A DNA stretch of 64,000 nucleotides from Sulfurimonas sp. HSL-3221 (GCF_021044585.1 NZ_CP087998.1:1984001-2048000); one strand, 5' to 3'. Shown: positions 9,475-19,357, counted from the first letter of the stretch. Numbers and translations: made by a program. The notes: generated by a model from the letters alone, not told the origin.

Positions 9475-10221
9475 CTACTTTTTATGCCGGTGCCGGTATT
9501 TGCGCAGCAGGGTATAGCGCTGGTAGAAGAACCAGGTGGCGCGCAGCGGTCCGTAGAGGATGTAGATCGTAAACATCAGGGCGACGCCCTCGATGGGGAA
9601 AAGGAAGATCAGCGAAGCCGCCACCAACAGCGCCACCAGGACCCGCTTGACGTGCATCGCGTGCATATCGATCTTTTTGAAACTGGGGTAACGGATGTTG
9701 CTGACCATCAGCAGCGCCGTGACAAGGGCACCGGCCAGGATGATCCAGCCGTAGGCGGCATGCCCCCCGTATTTCGTGAACAGCAGCACGAGCACGGCCG
9801 AAAACGTCGCCGCGGTCGGAATAGGCACCCCGATGAAGACTGAGGGTTCCGTCTGGGCGGTCATCACGTTGAAACGGGCAAGACGTATCGCGCCGAAGAT
9901 GACGAAAAGCGCGCTCACCAGCACCCCGAAACGCCCGTACTCGTGCCCGGCATAGAGGTAGATGAGCATCGCCGGTGCGGCACCGAAGGCGATGATATCG
10001 GCCAGGGAGTCGAACTCGGCGCCGAAGCGGCTGCAGGTGTTGGTCAGGCGGGCGACACGGCCGTCGAGTCCGTCGAAGATGAGCGAAAGGAGTATCATCC
10101 ACGCGGCAAACCCGAACCGTCCCTGCGTGGCGGCTATCATGCTGTAGACACCGGCGAAGATACTTGCGGCGGTGAAGAGGTTCGGAAGCAGAAAAGCAAG
10201 TGAGCGCGACGGTGCGGCCAT
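9475..10221 (-). CDS. pssA: CDP-diacylglycerol-serine O-phosphatidyltransferase
   Basis: A 248-residue integral membrane enzyme that makes phosphatidylserine from CDP-diacylglycerol and serine. The CDP-alcohol phosphotransferase motif DGxxAR...GxxxDxxxD is present as 'DGLDGRVARLTN' and 'FGAEFDSLAD' near residues 48-74, followed by several hydrophobic helices. It lies three bases after the decarboxylase-like gene, at the promoter-distal end of a seven-gene leftward operon. The order with psd-like, ftsH and prmA is also seen in Campylobacter. Confidence 0.95.
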   Translation of the reverse strand: MAAPSRSLAFLLPNLFTAASIFAGVYSMIAATQGRFGFAAWMILLSLIFDGLDGRVARLTNTCSRFGAEFDSLADIIAFGAAPAMLIYLYAGHEYGRFGVLVSALFVIFGAIRLARFNVMTAQTEPSVFIGVPIPTAATFSAVLVLLFTKYGGHAAYGWIILAGALVTALLMVSNIRYPSFKKIDMHAMHVKRVLVALLVAASLIFLFPIEGVALMFTIYILYGPLRATWFFYQRYTLLRKYRHRHKK

Positions 10222-10224
10222 GAA

Positions 10225-10857
10225 TTACCTCATATACCCCAGCAGGGTCTGGGTGGCGTAGACCTTCTCACCAGGGTTGACGGCGACCCGCGTCGAAGCC
10301 GGCAATGTGAGGCGTGTCACCCCATGGGTCAGTACACCGTAGCGTTCGCCCCGCATGCGGCGCTTCCCGGGAAGATTGGTGTCGATCAGGAGCGCAAAGG
10401 GGGTGAGCATCAGGATATGCGTCAGGGTGACGCTCCGACCCTCTTCGTCCTCAAACACGATCGCCCCCCGTTCATTGAGCGTTTCAAAAAGGGGAGAGCG
10501 GCGTGCCAGCCGGCTCCCCCGGGTCACCGTCTCGAAAGAGGGTACACCTTCCACAAAAGGGACGGTCAGCAGTGCCGCATCGAACCAGCCTGTTTCGATC
10601 TCGACCAAAACGCTGCCGTCGGGAAGGGTATCGATTGCCGTCACCCTTCCGTCGCAGGGCGCGGTCACGCTCCCTTTTTCAAAATAGGCCGCCGTCCGGG
10701 CGGGTTTGCGGTATTTCCACAGCAGATACCCCGCGGCGGCAATGAAGAACCACGACATGAGTTCCCAATCGAAAAACGCGCAAAGAAGGGCCGCAGCCGC
10801 GGCGATGCCTATTGGCTTCCATCCCTCTTTGACGATCAGGTCTCTCAGGGCGTTCAT
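10225..10857 (-). CDS. Phosphatidylserine-decarboxylase-like protein lacking the cleavage serine
   Basis: A 210-residue protein with two N-terminal hydrophobic segments (about residues 16-45) followed by a domain like the short phosphatidylserine decarboxylases ('GSVTAPCDGRVTAIDTLPDGSVLVEIETG' and 'NPGEKVYATQTLLG'). Active members carry a Gly-Ser pair that self-cleaves to create the pyruvoyl cofactor. Here the aligned place reads 'RYGVLTHGVTRLTLP', Gly-Val instead of Gly-Ser, so it should not be able to mature. It overlaps ftsH by four bases and precedes pssA. Campylobacter has a 'decarboxylase-related' protein at the same place. It could be a structural or regulatory relative rather than an enzyme. 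Confidence 0.75.
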   Translation of the reverse strand: MNALRDLIVKEGWKPIGIAAAAALLCAFFDWELMSWFFIAAAGYLLWKYRKPARTAAYFEKGSVTAPCDGRVTAIDTLPDGSVLVEIETGWFDAALLTVPFVEGVPSFETVTRGSRLARRSPLFETLNERGAIVFEDEEGRSVTLTHILMLTPFALLIDTNLPGKRRMRGERYGVLTHGVTRLTLPASTRVAVNPGEKVYATQTLLGYMR

Positions 10858-12839
10858 GACCGCTCCGTGCCGTCCTCAGGCATCGCAGAGGCCTGCGACA
10901 TATCTTCGGAGACTTCACGGTCGGCTTTGGCCGCCGCCGTTTCGTCCAGCAGGGTTTCCATGCCGTTGGCCGTTTCGAACGCCTGGATAATCTCGCGCAC
11001 CTCGGCCCCGGTAATGTTCTCGCGTTTGTACAGCAGGGAGACCATATCCTCGATCGCGCCGCGGTAGGTCTCCAGGCGCGCTTTGACGTCCGTATAGTGC
11101 TCTTCGAGCGTCTGCTTGATAAAGGCGTCCATATCCTGCGCCATTTTCTCGCTGTATTCGCGGGCCTGACTCATCCCGCCGCCGAGGAAGGTGCTGCGCT
11201 GGCGCTCGAGGACCATCAAGCCGGCGACGTCGCTCATGCCGTACATTTGGACCATGGCCTTGATGATATCGGTGGCACGTTCGAGGTCGTTGCTCGCCCC
11301 CGTCGAGATCTCGCCGATAAAGACCTCTTCGGCTGCACGGCCGCCCAGCAGGACATCAACCTCGGCGAACAGTTCGTGCTTCTGCGCCAGATACTTGTTC
11401 TCCTCGGGCGTATTGAGGGTATACCCCAGCGCTGCAAGGCCGCGCGGAACGATAGAGACCTTGGAGACCTTCTTCGCCCCCTTTGTCGTTTCAGCCAGCA
11501 GAGCGTGGCCGCTCTCGTGGTAAGCGACAATCCGCTTCTCTTTCTCGTCGATGCGGCGGCTCTTCTTCGCCAGGCCGGCGATGGCGCGCTCGACCGATTC
11601 GCGGATATCGCGCTGGTGGACGCTTTTCTGGCTCTTACGGCCCGCGAGCAGCGCCGCCTCGTTGATGATGTTGGCAAGGTCTGCCCCCGCCAGACCGGCG
11701 GTCAGGCGCGCGATCTCTTCGAGGTCGACATCCTCGTCGATCTTGATCCCTTTGACATGCACCTTCAGGATCGCGATACGCCCCTCGTAATCGGGTTTGT
11801 CGACAAGCACCTGGCGGTCGAAACGGCCCGGGCGCAGGAGCGCAGGGTCGAGAACCTCCGGGCGGTTCGTCGCGGCAAGGATGATAATCGGTGTGTCGGT
11901 GCTGAAACCGTCCATCTCGGCGAGCAGCTGGTTAAGGGTCTGCTCACGCTCGTCGTTGCCGCCCATCATACCGCCGGCGGCACGGCTCTTACCGATGGCG
12001 TCGATCTCGTCGATAAAGATGATGGAGGGGGCATCTTTCTTCGCCTGTTCGAAGAGGTCGCGGACCCGCGCGGCACCGACCCCGACGAACATCTCGATAA
12101 AGCTCGAGCCCGACACGGAGAAGAACGGCACGTCCGCTTCACCCGCAACAGCCTTGGCCAGAAGGGTCTTACCCGTCCCCGGGCTTCCGACCAGCAGGAC
12201 CCCCTTCGGGATCTTGGCACCCAGTTCGACATAGCGCTCCGGGTAGCGGAGGAAGTCGACGATCTCGTGGACCTCTTCTTTGGCCTCTTCCGCCCCGGCG
12301 ACGTCCTCAAACTTCGTTTTGGGCTTTTCGGAGTTCACAAGCTTCTTGGCGTTGCCCATGCCGAGAATGCCGCCGCCCATGTTTTTTTGCATGCGGCCCG
12401 CCATGAACATCCAGATGGCGATGATGATCAGGAACGGCAGCAGCCATCCGAACATCTCCGTAAACCAGTTGGATTCGGAGAAGCCGCTGTAGTCGATCTT
12501 CTCCTGATCCAACAGCGGTACGAGGGTATCGTCATTGGCGACTTTGCGCGCCGTATAGGTGATCTTCTGACCGTTCTGCTCACCCAAGGCGCGGATGTAG
12601 GACTGGCCTATCGCCACTTTGGAGATGCTCTTGCTCTTGATAAGATCCTTGAGCTCGGAGTAGCTGACCTCCTGCGTCTTGCTGACGCTCTGACCCATTA
12701 CGCCGTTGCCGCCCTGCTCACCGATAAGGGCTTTGAAGATCAGAATGACGACGACCGAAAAGATCGCGAAGGTGATCAGGGGGTTCTGGTTAAAAAAGTT
12801 CTTGTTATTGTTCTCTTGATTGTTATCTTGTTGCGCCAT
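10854..12839 (-). CDS. ftsH: ATP-dependent zinc metalloprotease FtsH
   Basis: A 661-residue membrane-anchored AAA protease that degrades unfolded membrane proteins and short-lived regulators. It has two transmembrane helices (about residues 18-38 and 130-150) flanking a small periplasmic domain, Walker A GSPGTGKT near residue 215, Walker B '[11 protein letters not shown]', the second region of homology ending in '[19 protein letters not shown]', and the zinc site HESGH near residue 440. The N-terminus is unusually rich in Asn and Gln. It is in operon with prmA upstream (7-base gap) and overlaps the decarboxylase-like gene downstream. Confidence 0.97.
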   Translation of the reverse strand: MAQQDNNQENNNKNFFNQNPLITFAIFSVVVILIFKALIGEQGGNGVMGQSVSKTQEVSYSELKDLIKSKSISKVAIGQSYIRALGEQNGQKITYTARKVANDDTLVPLLDQEKIDYSGFSESNWFTEMFGWLLPFLIIIAIWMFMAGRMQKNMGGGILGMGNAKKLVNSEKPKTKFEDVAGAEEAKEEVHEIVDFLRYPERYVELGAKIPKGVLLVGSPGTGKTLLAKAVAGEADVPFFSVSGSSFIEMFVGVGAARVRDLFEQAKKDAPSIIFIDEIDAIGKSRAAGGMMGGNDEREQTLNQLLAEMDGFSTDTPIIILAATNRPEVLDPALLRPGRFDRQVLVDKPDYEGRIAILKVHVKGIKIDEDVDLEEIARLTAGLAGADLANIINEAALLAGRKSQKSVHQRDIRESVERAIAGLAKKSRRIDEKEKRIVAYHESGHALLAETTKGAKKVSKVSIVPRGLAALGYTLNTPEENKYLAQKHELFAEVDVLLGGRAAEEVFIGEISTGASNDLERATDIIKAMVQMYGMSDVAGLMVLERQRSTFLGGGMSQAREYSEKMAQDMDAFIKQTLEEHYTDVKARLETYRGAIEDMVSLLYKRENITGAEVREIIQAFETANGMETLLDETAAAKADREVSEDMSQASAMPEDGTERS

Positions 12840-12846
12840 AAAATAA

Positions 12847-13677
12847 TTATCCTTTTGGTGTCACGACAAGGGTGACCCATTCCTCTTTTGCGATTCGCTC
12901 CGCGACATCCATATCCGCGTAAGCCTCCACAATTTTAGCTTCATATTTATCCAATATGCCTGAAAGAATCAGCCTGCCGCCCGGCCGCAACAGCTTTTTC
13001 AGCTCGTCGGCGATGAAGACGAGAACGTCCGCGACGATATTGGCGATGACGACGTCGTACGTCGCCGTCGCCTGGGCCGCCGACCCTTCCCAGATGTGGC
13101 GGAGGTCCACGTCGTTGAGTTCGCAGTTCTCCAGGGTGTTGCCGACCGAGACCGGGTCCGTGTCGCAGGCATCGACATTCGCGCCGAGCTTACAGGCGGC
13201 GATGGAGAGGATGCCGCTGCCGCAGCCGACATCGATGACGTCATCGCCTGGTTCGACGAAGCGTCCGACCGCTTCGAGACATGACGCCGTCGTGGGGTGG
13301 TGCCCCGTCCCGAAGGCCAGTGCCGGGTCGAGGACGATGTTGACCCGTTCAGGATGCGGATCGCTCCAGGTCGGGTGAACGTAAAAAGGTGCCACCTCGA
13401 CGGGGGTGACGCTCTCCTGATAGGCACGCACCCAGTCCTCGGTCCGTTTCTTCTCCAGGGTCATCTCGACGTCGATGCTGCTCCCCAGTGCCTTCTGCAG
13501 CGCTTCGGCAAACTGTTCCAGGCCCCACTGCAGGGTAGAGAGGTCATCTTCGCTGCGGACGATAAAGCCCTCGTCGGTCTCTTCAAAGCCGACCGGGAGA
13601 GTATCGGCCAGGAAATCGGCAAAAAGCTCCCGGTGCGACGAAGGGTTGACGGTCAGTTCATAGTAGATCTCATCCAT
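12847..13677 (-). CDS. prmA: Ribosomal protein L11 methyltransferase
   Basis: A 276-residue SAM-dependent methyltransferase that trimethylates ribosomal protein L11. The class I motif I is '[16 protein letters not shown]' near residue 147, with the PrmA-type substrate segment '[20 protein letters not shown]' just before it and '[13 protein letters not shown]' as motif IV. The start overlaps the end of hisA by eight bases, placing it in the his/ftsH operon. Confidence 0.94.
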   Translation of the reverse strand: MDEIYYELTVNPSSHRELFADFLADTLPVGFEETDEGFIVRSEDDLSTLQWGLEQFAEALQKALGSSIDVEMTLEKKRTEDWVRAYQESVTPVEVAPFYVHPTWSDPHPERVNIVLDPALAFGTGHHPTTASCLEAVGRFVEPGDDVIDVGCGSGILSIAACKLGANVDACDTDPVSVGNTLENCELNDVDLRHIWEGSAAQATATYDVVIANIVADVLVFIADELKKLLRPGGRLILSGILDKYEAKIVEAYADMDVAERIAKEEWVTLVVTPKG

Positions 13678-14386
13678 TCCCGTACACCTTCAGCACCTCT
13701 TCGAGGTCGATCGTCCCTTCATAGAAGGCCTTCCCGATGATCACTCCGGCGACCTCGTCGGTCACTGCCAGCGCCGCCAGGTCGCTGTCGTCGCGAACCC
13801 CGCCGCTGGCGATCGTCGGGATGCCGGAAGCGCGGGCTATATCGAGGGTGAAATCGACATTGACGCCGCTGAGCGTCCCGTCACGGCCGACATCGGTACA
13901 GATGATCGCCTCGACACCCGCGTCAGCGAAGGCCTTTGCCAGGTCCGTCGCTTTCATCTCGCTCACTTCGCCCCACCCCTCGACGGCGACGTAACCGTCA
14001 ATGGAGTCGATGCCGACGACAACAGGGTATTTGGCCGCCATCGCTTTGACGAAATCCGGGTCCTTGACGGCGATGGAGCCGAGGATGACGCGGTCGATGC
14101 CCAGGTCAAGGTAGCGTTTGATCGTCGCTTCGTCGCGGATCCCGCCGCCCAGCTCCAGCTTGACGCTGCAGTTCTGGCGGATCTTCTCGATCTGTTCGAG
14201 GTTCTTCGGCTCTCCGGCGAAGGCGCCGTTAAGGTCGACGAGGTGGACCCATTCAGCCCCCAGCTCCTCGAAACGCTTGACAAGCTCCCAGGGCTGGGAG
14301 GAGTACACCTTCGCACTCTCCATAAGCCCCTTGGTGAGGCGGACCGCCTCACCGTCTTTCAGGTCAATTGCCGGTAATATCGTCAT
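13670..14386 (-). CDS. hisA: Phosphoribosyl-formimino-AICAR ribotide isomerase (histidine biosynthesis)
   Basis: A 238-residue TIM barrel catalysing the fourth step of histidine synthesis. The catalytic aspartates sit in '[15 protein letters not shown]' at the N-terminus and '[15 protein letters not shown]' in the second half, and '[12 protein letters not shown]' and '[12 protein letters not shown]' are the two phosphate-binding loops. The frame opens five codons earlier; the ATG at 14386 is chosen because GAGGAA precedes it by seven bases. It follows hisH and overlaps prmA. Confidence 0.96.
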   Translation of the reverse strand: MTILPAIDLKDGEAVRLTKGLMESAKVYSSQPWELVKRFEELGAEWVHLVDLNGAFAGEPKNLEQIEKIRQNCSVKLELGGGIRDEATIKRYLDLGIDRVILGSIAVKDPDFVKAMAAKYPVVVGIDSIDGYVAVEGWGEVSEMKATDLAKAFADAGVEAIICTDVGRDGTLSGVNVDFTLDIARASGIPTIASGGVRDDSDLAALAVTDEVAGVIIGKAFYEGTIDLEEVLKVYGNG

Positions 14387-14397
14387 ACGTTGCTTCC

Positions 14398-15009
14398 TCA
14401 CAGGTTGATAAAATTTTTCAGGATCTGCAGCCCGTTCTTGTGGCTCTTCTCCGGGTGGGGCTGGATACCCATCACGTTGTCGTGGGCGACGGCGCTCGTA
14501 AAGCGGTAGCCATACTCCGTCTCCCCGATGATGTCCGCATCTTCGCCGGCCACGGCGTGGAAGGAGTGGACGAAATAGAGGTAGTGCGCCTCGTCAAGCC
14601 CTGCGAAAAGGGAATGTTCCCGAGTGAACATGCGGTTCCATCCCATGTGCGGCACCTTCAGCGGATGGTCGAACTTCGCCGTATCGAAGGCGATGACCTT
14701 CCCTTTGATCAGCCCCAGCCCCGGGTTCGGGCCGAACTCCTCGCTGCTCTCAAACAACAGCTGCATACCGAGGCAGATGCCGAGCATCGGTTTGCCGCTG
14801 CGCGCATAGGCTCTCAGCGCCTCGTCCATGCCCCGCTCGCGCAGGTGCTCCATCGCGTCTCCGTAAGCCCCGACACCGGGCAGGATCAGCCGGTCGTACC
14901 CGGCAAGTTTCTCCGGATCGCTTTCGACGGCCACGTCCTCTCCCAGCAGCGCGAAAGCATTTTTCACGCTGGCCAGGTTGCCCATGTTGTAGTCACAGAT
15001 ACCTATCAT
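14398..15009 (-). CDS. hisH: Imidazole glycerol phosphate synthase, glutaminase subunit
   Basis: A 203-residue class I glutamine amidotransferase that supplies ammonia to HisF. The nucleophile is in '[18 protein letters not shown]' (Cys near residue 80), and the His/Glu partners are in '[10 protein letters not shown]' near residue 180. hisF itself is not in the window. It overlaps the preceding sensor gene by four bases and is followed by hisA after 11 bases. Confidence 0.95.
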   Translation of the reverse strand: MIGICDYNMGNLASVKNAFALLGEDVAVESDPEKLAGYDRLILPGVGAYGDAMEHLRERGMDEALRAYARSGKPMLGICLGMQLLFESSEEFGPNPGLGLIKGKVIAFDTAKFDHPLKVPHMGWNRMFTREHSLFAGLDEAHYLYFVHSFHAVAGEDADIIGETEYGYRFTSAVAHDNVMGIQPHPEKSHKNGLQILKNFINL

Positions 15010-15917
15010 TCTTCAATCGCTCTTTTCGTAAATTTGATATAGAGGGCCAGTGCCACCAGCAGGATGGAGACCCCGCCGATGATATAGATGGCGTTGACCA
15101 GCATCGCCGGCTCGGTCATCGCGAACTTGAAGACAAGCATCAGGGCCTCGATGGAGAGGGCGATGATGATGGAGCCGAGGAAACGTACCATCGTTTTATG
15201 CGGGTCGGATGCCCCGCTGTCCTGCCTGTGCCGCCCCAGGACCTCCTCCTCGAAGAGGGTCTTGACAAGGTCAAAGATGGCCAGGGCCAGGGTCAGGAGA
15301 ATCGTCGACTCGAAGACCTCTTTGATCTCGATATTGCGCACGTCCAGTCCGAAGTGCAGGAAGGTCGTCACCCCCTTGATGAAGAGCAGCAGCGCCACCA
15401 TGGCCAGCATAAAGGTAAAGGCCGCGTAGCCGTAACGGAAAAGGCGTCCGTAAAAGGAGTGCAGCGCCATCGGGTGCGCGATCTGCAGTACCGCATCCAA
15501 CGGCATGTCGAGGCAGGCGACATAGAGCAGTGTCCCGTTTTCGTCAAAGATCGGCTGCGAGGCCGTAATGGTAAGGTCCTGGGTGATCAGCGACGGGTAC
15601 GGGTCGGTGATGGTACAGCGCTTCTCCCGCGCCGCCCGGTAGTAGTAGGCGCGGTCCGAACGGATGCGCCCGAAATCCTCGTCCGTCTGCTTATCCCCGG
15701 GCAGAAAGGTCGGGGTGACCTGCACGCCCTTCTGGTCCAGCAGGTAGATTCCCTCCGCATCCCGCAGATCGCCCATGATCTTCTGCATGCGCACCATGAT
15801 CGCTTCGGGAGTGATCGACGGCAGGCGGTTGGGCAGGTTCTTGGAGAAGAGGTAGCAAAAATAGGCCCGCGCTTTCGTGCGGATCTCGGAAAAGTTCTGT
15901 ATGTCGCGTGCGACCAT
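15006..15917 (-). CDS. PDC-type sensor domain membrane protein, unknown
   Basis: A 303-residue protein heading the his/ftsH operon. The N-terminal part reads like a PDC/Cache sensor ('DAEGIYLLDQKGVQVTPTF... RSDRAYYYRAA... TDPYPSLITQDLTITASQPIFDENGTLLYVACLDMPL') without an obvious preceding membrane anchor, and the C-terminal half holds about four hydrophobic helices. No kinase, cyclase or chemotaxis output domain is present. The ATG at 15917 is preferred over a TTG at 15971 because a TATAAT box lies between them. The ligand is unknown. It overlaps hisH by four bases. Confidence 0.65.
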   Translation of the reverse strand: MVARDIQNFSEIRTKARAYFCYLFSKNLPNRLPSITPEAIMVRMQKIMGDLRDAEGIYLLDQKGVQVTPTFLPGDKQTDEDFGRIRSDRAYYYRAAREKRCTITDPYPSLITQDLTITASQPIFDENGTLLYVACLDMPLDAVLQIAHPMALHSFYGRLFRYGYAAFTFMLAMVALLLFIKGVTTFLHFGLDVRNIEIKEVFESTILLTLALAIFDLVKTLFEEEVLGRHRQDSGASDPHKTMVRFLGSIIIALSIEALMLVFKFAMTEPAMLVNAIYIIGGVSILLVALALYIKFTKRAIEE

Positions 15918-15949
15918 GGCATTCCCGTCCTCAAATAGTAGTACGTGAT

Positions 15950-15955
15950 TATACC
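15950..15955 (-). promoter_or_regulatory. -10 box of the PDC-hisHA-prmA-ftsH-psd-pssA operon
   Basis: Minus-strand CGGTATAATC lies about 32 bases before the ATG at 15917, with GAGGA as ribosome site in the short leader. The seven genes after it are separated by at most eleven bases or overlap, so this may serve the whole operon. Confidence 0.5.
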
Positions 15956-16020
15956 GCACCCCTGATGGCAAAGCGCTAAAGGACGAAGGGGAGCACCCAA
16001 AAGGCTCAAGGGTTTGACGC

Positions 16021-16026
16021 TATAAT
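16021..16026 (+). promoter_or_regulatory. -10 box of waaC, six bases before the ATG
   Basis: GCTATAATAGCGCC runs directly into the waaC ATG at 16033. The predicted transcript begins at or within a base of the start codon, and there is no ribosome-binding sequence between the box and the ATG. Confidence 0.55.
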
Positions 16027-16032
16027 AGCGCC

Positions 16033-17019
16033 ATGAATCACCCGCGTATCGCCATCGTCCGTCTCAGCGCCCTGGGCGACATCATCAACAGCGCCGTCGT
16101 CTTGCAGTTCATCCGCAAACACCGCCCCGAGGCCCGCATCGACTGGATCACCGAGGCGCAGTTCGCCCCCATGCTGCAGGGACACCCGGCGCTAGACCGG
16201 GTCCACGGCATTCCCCTCAAACAGCTCAAACGCGAAAAGCGCTTCGGCCTGCTGCGCGACACGATCGTTCAGCTGCGCGCGCTGGGCCCCTACGACGTTA
16301 TCATCGATATGCAGGGGCTGCTCAAATCGGCCCTCGTCGCCCGCCTGCTCGGCCCGAACGTCCACGGCTTCGATGCCGCTTCGGCCCGGGAGGGCGCCGC
16401 GGCGCTCTTCTACCGCACCAAAAGCCGCATCCCCTACGAGACCAACATCATCCGCCGCAACTGCGATATCGTCGCGGAAGCCCTCGGTTTTGCGATCAGC
16501 GATGCGGAGCTGCTTGCCAAGACCCCGGCGCTGCCGGTCGGACCCCGCCCGGATTTCCTGGACGACGTCCCCTACATTGCCGTCGTCGTCGGAGCCTCCT
16601 GGCCCTCGAAATGCTACCCGCCGGCGCAGCTGGCCGCCGTCTGCGACGCCCTGCCTCTGCCCTGCATCCTCGTCTGGGGTTCCGAGGGTGAGCGCATGGA
16701 TGCCGAAGCGATCGCAGCAGAGGCCCCCAACGCCCGGGTTGCACCGAAAATCGACCTGCCCGCACTGCGCGACCTCATCGGCCACGCGGCACTGGCGATC
16801 GGCGGCGATACGGGGCCGACCCACCTCGCCTGGGCACTGAACCGCCCCTCTGTCGTCCTCTACGGCCCGACGACCCCGCGGATGATGTTCGAGACCCCTC
16901 TGAACGTCGCGGTCGAATCGGACTCGGAGGTCGATATCCTCCGTATCGACAAGACCGACATGAGCATCGGGGCGATCCCCCCCGCATCGGTAATCCAGAA
17001 AGCGAAAGAGCTGCTATGA
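16033..17019 (+). CDS. waaC: Lipopolysaccharide heptosyltransferase I
   Basis: A 328-residue GT-B fold glycosyltransferase (family GT9) that adds the first heptose to Kdo of the LPS inner core at the cytoplasmic face. The N-terminus 'RIAIVRLSALGDIINSAVVLQFIRKHRPEARIDWI' is the family signature, 'YDVIIDMQGLLKSALVARLLG' follows near residue 90, and the ADP-heptose site is 'AIGGDTGPTHLAWAL' near residue 255. It overlaps lpxL by four bases. Confidence 0.93.
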   Translation: MNHPRIAIVRLSALGDIINSAVVLQFIRKHRPEARIDWITEAQFAPMLQGHPALDRVHGIPLKQLKREKRFGLLRDTIVQLRALGPYDVIIDMQGLLKSALVARLLGPNVHGFDAASAREGAAALFYRTKSRIPYETNIIRRNCDIVAEALGFAISDAELLAKTPALPVGPRPDFLDDVPYIAVVVGASWPSKCYPPAQLAAVCDALPLPCILVWGSEGERMDAEAIAAEAPNARVAPKIDLPALRDLIGHAALAIGGDTGPTHLAWALNRPSVVLYGPTTPRMMFETPLNVAVESDSEVDILRIDKTDMSIGAIPPASVIQKAKELL

Positions 17020-17903
17020 TCCTCTACTATTTTTTCCGCGCCGTCGAGTTTTGCCTGATGCTCCTGCCCTACGCCCTGCGTAAAGCGTTCTTTACCGGCC
17101 TCGCTTCCCTCGCCTACGCGGTCGACCGCCAGCACCGCGCCGTCATCCGCCGCAACCTCGAAATCGCTTTCGGGAAGAACGTCGGAGAAGCCGAAGAGAA
17201 GACGATCGCGCGCTACTGTTACCGTAACCTGCTGCTGAATTTCCTGCAGGTCCTCGAGAACCAGCGCATGACCCCGCAGCGGCAGGCGGAGCTGGTCACC
17301 TTTGCCAACCGCGACATCGTCGACCGCGCCCGTGAAGCGGGACGCCCCGTCATCTTCGTCTCCGGGCATTTCGGCAACTGGGAGCTCGGAGCGACGGCCA
17401 TCGCCTCGCAGATCATGCCCACCGTCAGCATCCACAAGCAGCTCAACAACCCCTATTTCGACCGCTACCTGCTCGCGTCGCGTTCGCGCCTGCAGATGCA
17501 TATGGCCGAAAAGCACGGCGCCGTCAAGCACCTGACCCGGGCTCTGAAAAAGGGAGAGGCGGTCTCGCTGATGATCGACCAGAACATCCGGCCGCGGGAG
17601 AGTATCTTTGTCGATTTCTTCGGCACGCAGGTGACCCAGACCTCCGCTCCCGCCTTCCTGGCGCGCAAGTACAACGCGGCGGTCATCCCCGTCTTTATCC
17701 ACACTGACAATGAAAAACACTACACCGTCCGCTTTGAGGAGGAGGTTCCCGTACCGCATACGGAGAACGCCGAAGAGGATATCCGCGTCGCGACACAACG
17801 CCAATCGGATGTGATGGAGCGGATCATACGGGAGGAGCCGAAGTTCTGGTTCTGGTGCCACCGCCGCTGGAAAGGCGGGAGCAAGGGGATCTACGAAGCG
17901 TAG
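17016..17903 (+). CDS. lpxL: Lipid A biosynthesis lauroyl acyltransferase
   Basis: A 295-residue member of the LpxL/HtrB acyltransferase family, which adds a secondary acyl chain to Kdo-lipid A. It has an N-terminal hydrophobic anchor, 'DRQHRAVIRRNLEIAFG' near residue 40, the catalytic HX4D/E motif as 'SGHFGNWEL' near residue 117 and the conserved end 'FWFWCHRRWKGG'. Start and waaC stop overlap (ATGA). The acyl chain used is not readable. Confidence 0.92.
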   Translation: MILYYFFRAVEFCLMLLPYALRKAFFTGLASLAYAVDRQHRAVIRRNLEIAFGKNVGEAEEKTIARYCYRNLLLNFLQVLENQRMTPQRQAELVTFANRDIVDRAREAGRPVIFVSGHFGNWELGATAIASQIMPTVSIHKQLNNPYFDRYLLASRSRLQMHMAEKHGAVKHLTRALKKGEAVSLMIDQNIRPRESIFVDFFGTQVTQTSAPAFLARKYNAAVIPVFIHTDNEKHYTVRFEEEVPVPHTENAEEDIRVATQRQSDVMERIIREEPKFWFWCHRRWKGGSKGIYEA

Positions 17904-17906
17904 TTC

Positions 17907-18734
17907 TTAGCGGGCACTCCGCTTTTTCCCGACGGCATAGAAGAGCGGCCAGAGCAGGACGGCCGCCGCCATCATCAGAGAACTCAGCAGCTGCCCCATC
18001 GTCATCCAGCCACAGCAGATAAAGCCCAGTTGCGGGTCCGGGGCGCGCCAGAACTCCGCCGCGAAACGCATCGCACCGTAGGCAAAGCCGTAAAGCAGGA
18101 TCAGCTCCCCGCGGAAGCGGCGGTGTTTGCGGTAGAGCCAGATGACGGCAAAAACGACGATGCCCTCCAGTACCGCCTCATAAAGCTGCGACGGGTGGCG
18201 CAGCGCCCCGTGGACATAGATCCCCCAGGGCACCTCGGTCACACGGCCGACAAGTTCCTGGTTGAGGAAGTTGCCGATGCGCCCGAAGACGTACCCCATA
18301 GGAACGGCGACGGCGACGATGTCCATCAGCAGGCCGAAATGGATGTGGTGGCGTTTGCTGAAGAGAGCCGAAGCGATGAAGAAGCCGATGACCGCCCCGT
18401 GATAGCTCATCCCCCGGATGCCGACGAACTCGCCGTTTTTAAACGGGTTGAAGATCTGCCACGGGTGCATCAGGTAGTAGGCCGTGTCGGGATCGTAGAA
18501 GAGGATGTACCCCAGCCGTGCCCCGAGGATGACGCCGATCTCGACCCAGATGAAATAGGCGTCCAGCGTCAGCGTGTCGACGGGGACCCCGTCCCGGCGC
18601 ACGTACCATTTTGCCCCGTAGAGTGCGGCGACCAGGGCCAGGACGTACATCAACCCGTACCAGTGCACCGGCAGGCCGAAAAGCGAAAAGGCGACGGGAT
18701 TGAAATGTTCGTAGATGTGGTTCCAGTACTCCAT
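17907..18734 (-). CDS. lgt: Prolipoprotein diacylglyceryl transferase
   Basis: A 275-residue inner-membrane enzyme that transfers diacylglycerol from phosphatidylglycerol to the lipobox cysteine of prolipoproteins. Seven hydrophobic helices are visible, with the signature '[25 protein letters not shown]' near residue 135 and the conserved '[13 protein letters not shown]' His/Gly region near residue 102. It is convergent with lpxL, three bases apart. A TATACT box lies about 40 bases upstream of its ATG. Confidence 0.95.
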   Translation of the reverse strand: MEYWNHIYEHFNPVAFSLFGLPVHWYGLMYVLALVAALYGAKWYVRRDGVPVDTLTLDAYFIWVEIGVILGARLGYILFYDPDTAYYLMHPWQIFNPFKNGEFVGIRGMSYHGAVIGFFIASALFSKRHHIHFGLLMDIVAVAVPMGYVFGRIGNFLNQELVGRVTEVPWGIYVHGALRHPSQLYEAVLEGIVVFAVIWLYRKHRRFRGELILLYGFAYGAMRFAAEFWRAPDPQLGFICCGWMTMGQLLSSLMMAAAVLLWPLFYAVGKKRSAR

Positions 18735-18778
18735 GGCGGCTCTTTTATTGGATTGGACGCAAGTATAGCCAACTATAT

Positions 18779-19357
18779 TTACAGATAGTAACTCAGCGAA
18801 GTCTTACCGAACTTCTTGCGCTTTTGCAGACTGTAGGAGCCGATCGCGTCGGGCAGCTCGAGCCCGCTCATATGCTCTATGGTGATCAGCTTGACCGATT
18901 CGCGGGGCAGCTTCGCGATCAGGCCGAGCATTTTGTCGTAGATATCCTCGTGCCCTTCCCGAATGGAGAAGGGGGGATCGATAAAGAAATAGGCGGGCGC
19001 GCTAAGCTGCTTGAGACGTGCCATCGTCTGAGCGATCGTCTCGAAGGTATCGCCGGCGATCACCTCGCAGGCCGCGGGATCGGTCTGGGCGATGTTGCTT
19101 CGCAGCACCTTCAGGGCGTCGCGGTCGCGCTCCATGAAAATGATGCGTTTCGCCCCCCGGCTCAGCGCCTCAAGGCCGATGGAACCGCTGCCGGAAAAGA
19201 GCTCGACGAGGACACTGTCCATGATCTCGAACTGCAGGGTGTTGAAATAGGACTCCAGCACGATCCCCTTGGAACTGCGCGTCGTCGTTTTGGAAGGCAG
19301 CTTCAGCAGCTTGCCCTTGTACTTGCCTCCCACGATCTTCTTTGTCAGCGGTTTCAT
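18779..19357 (-). CDS. rsmD: 16S rRNA (guanine-N2)-methyltransferase RsmD
   Basis: A 192-residue methyltransferase acting on G966 of 16S rRNA. It starts '[30 protein letters not shown]', the RsmD substrate loop, has '[21 protein letters not shown]' as the SAM site and 'YFFIDPPFS' as the N6/N2 amino-methyltransferase motif near residue 118. The start overlaps the upstream exonuclease gene by four bases. Confidence 0.94.
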   Translation of the reverse strand: MKPLTKKIVGGKYKGKLLKLPSKTTTRSSKGIVLESYFNTLQFEIMDSVLVELFSGSGSIGLEALSRGAKRIIFMERDRDALKVLRSNIAQTDPAACEVIAGDTFETIAQTMARLKQLSAPAYFFIDPPFSIREGHEDIYDKMLGLIAKLPRESVKLITIEHMSGLELPDAIGSYSLQKRKKFGKTSLSYYL

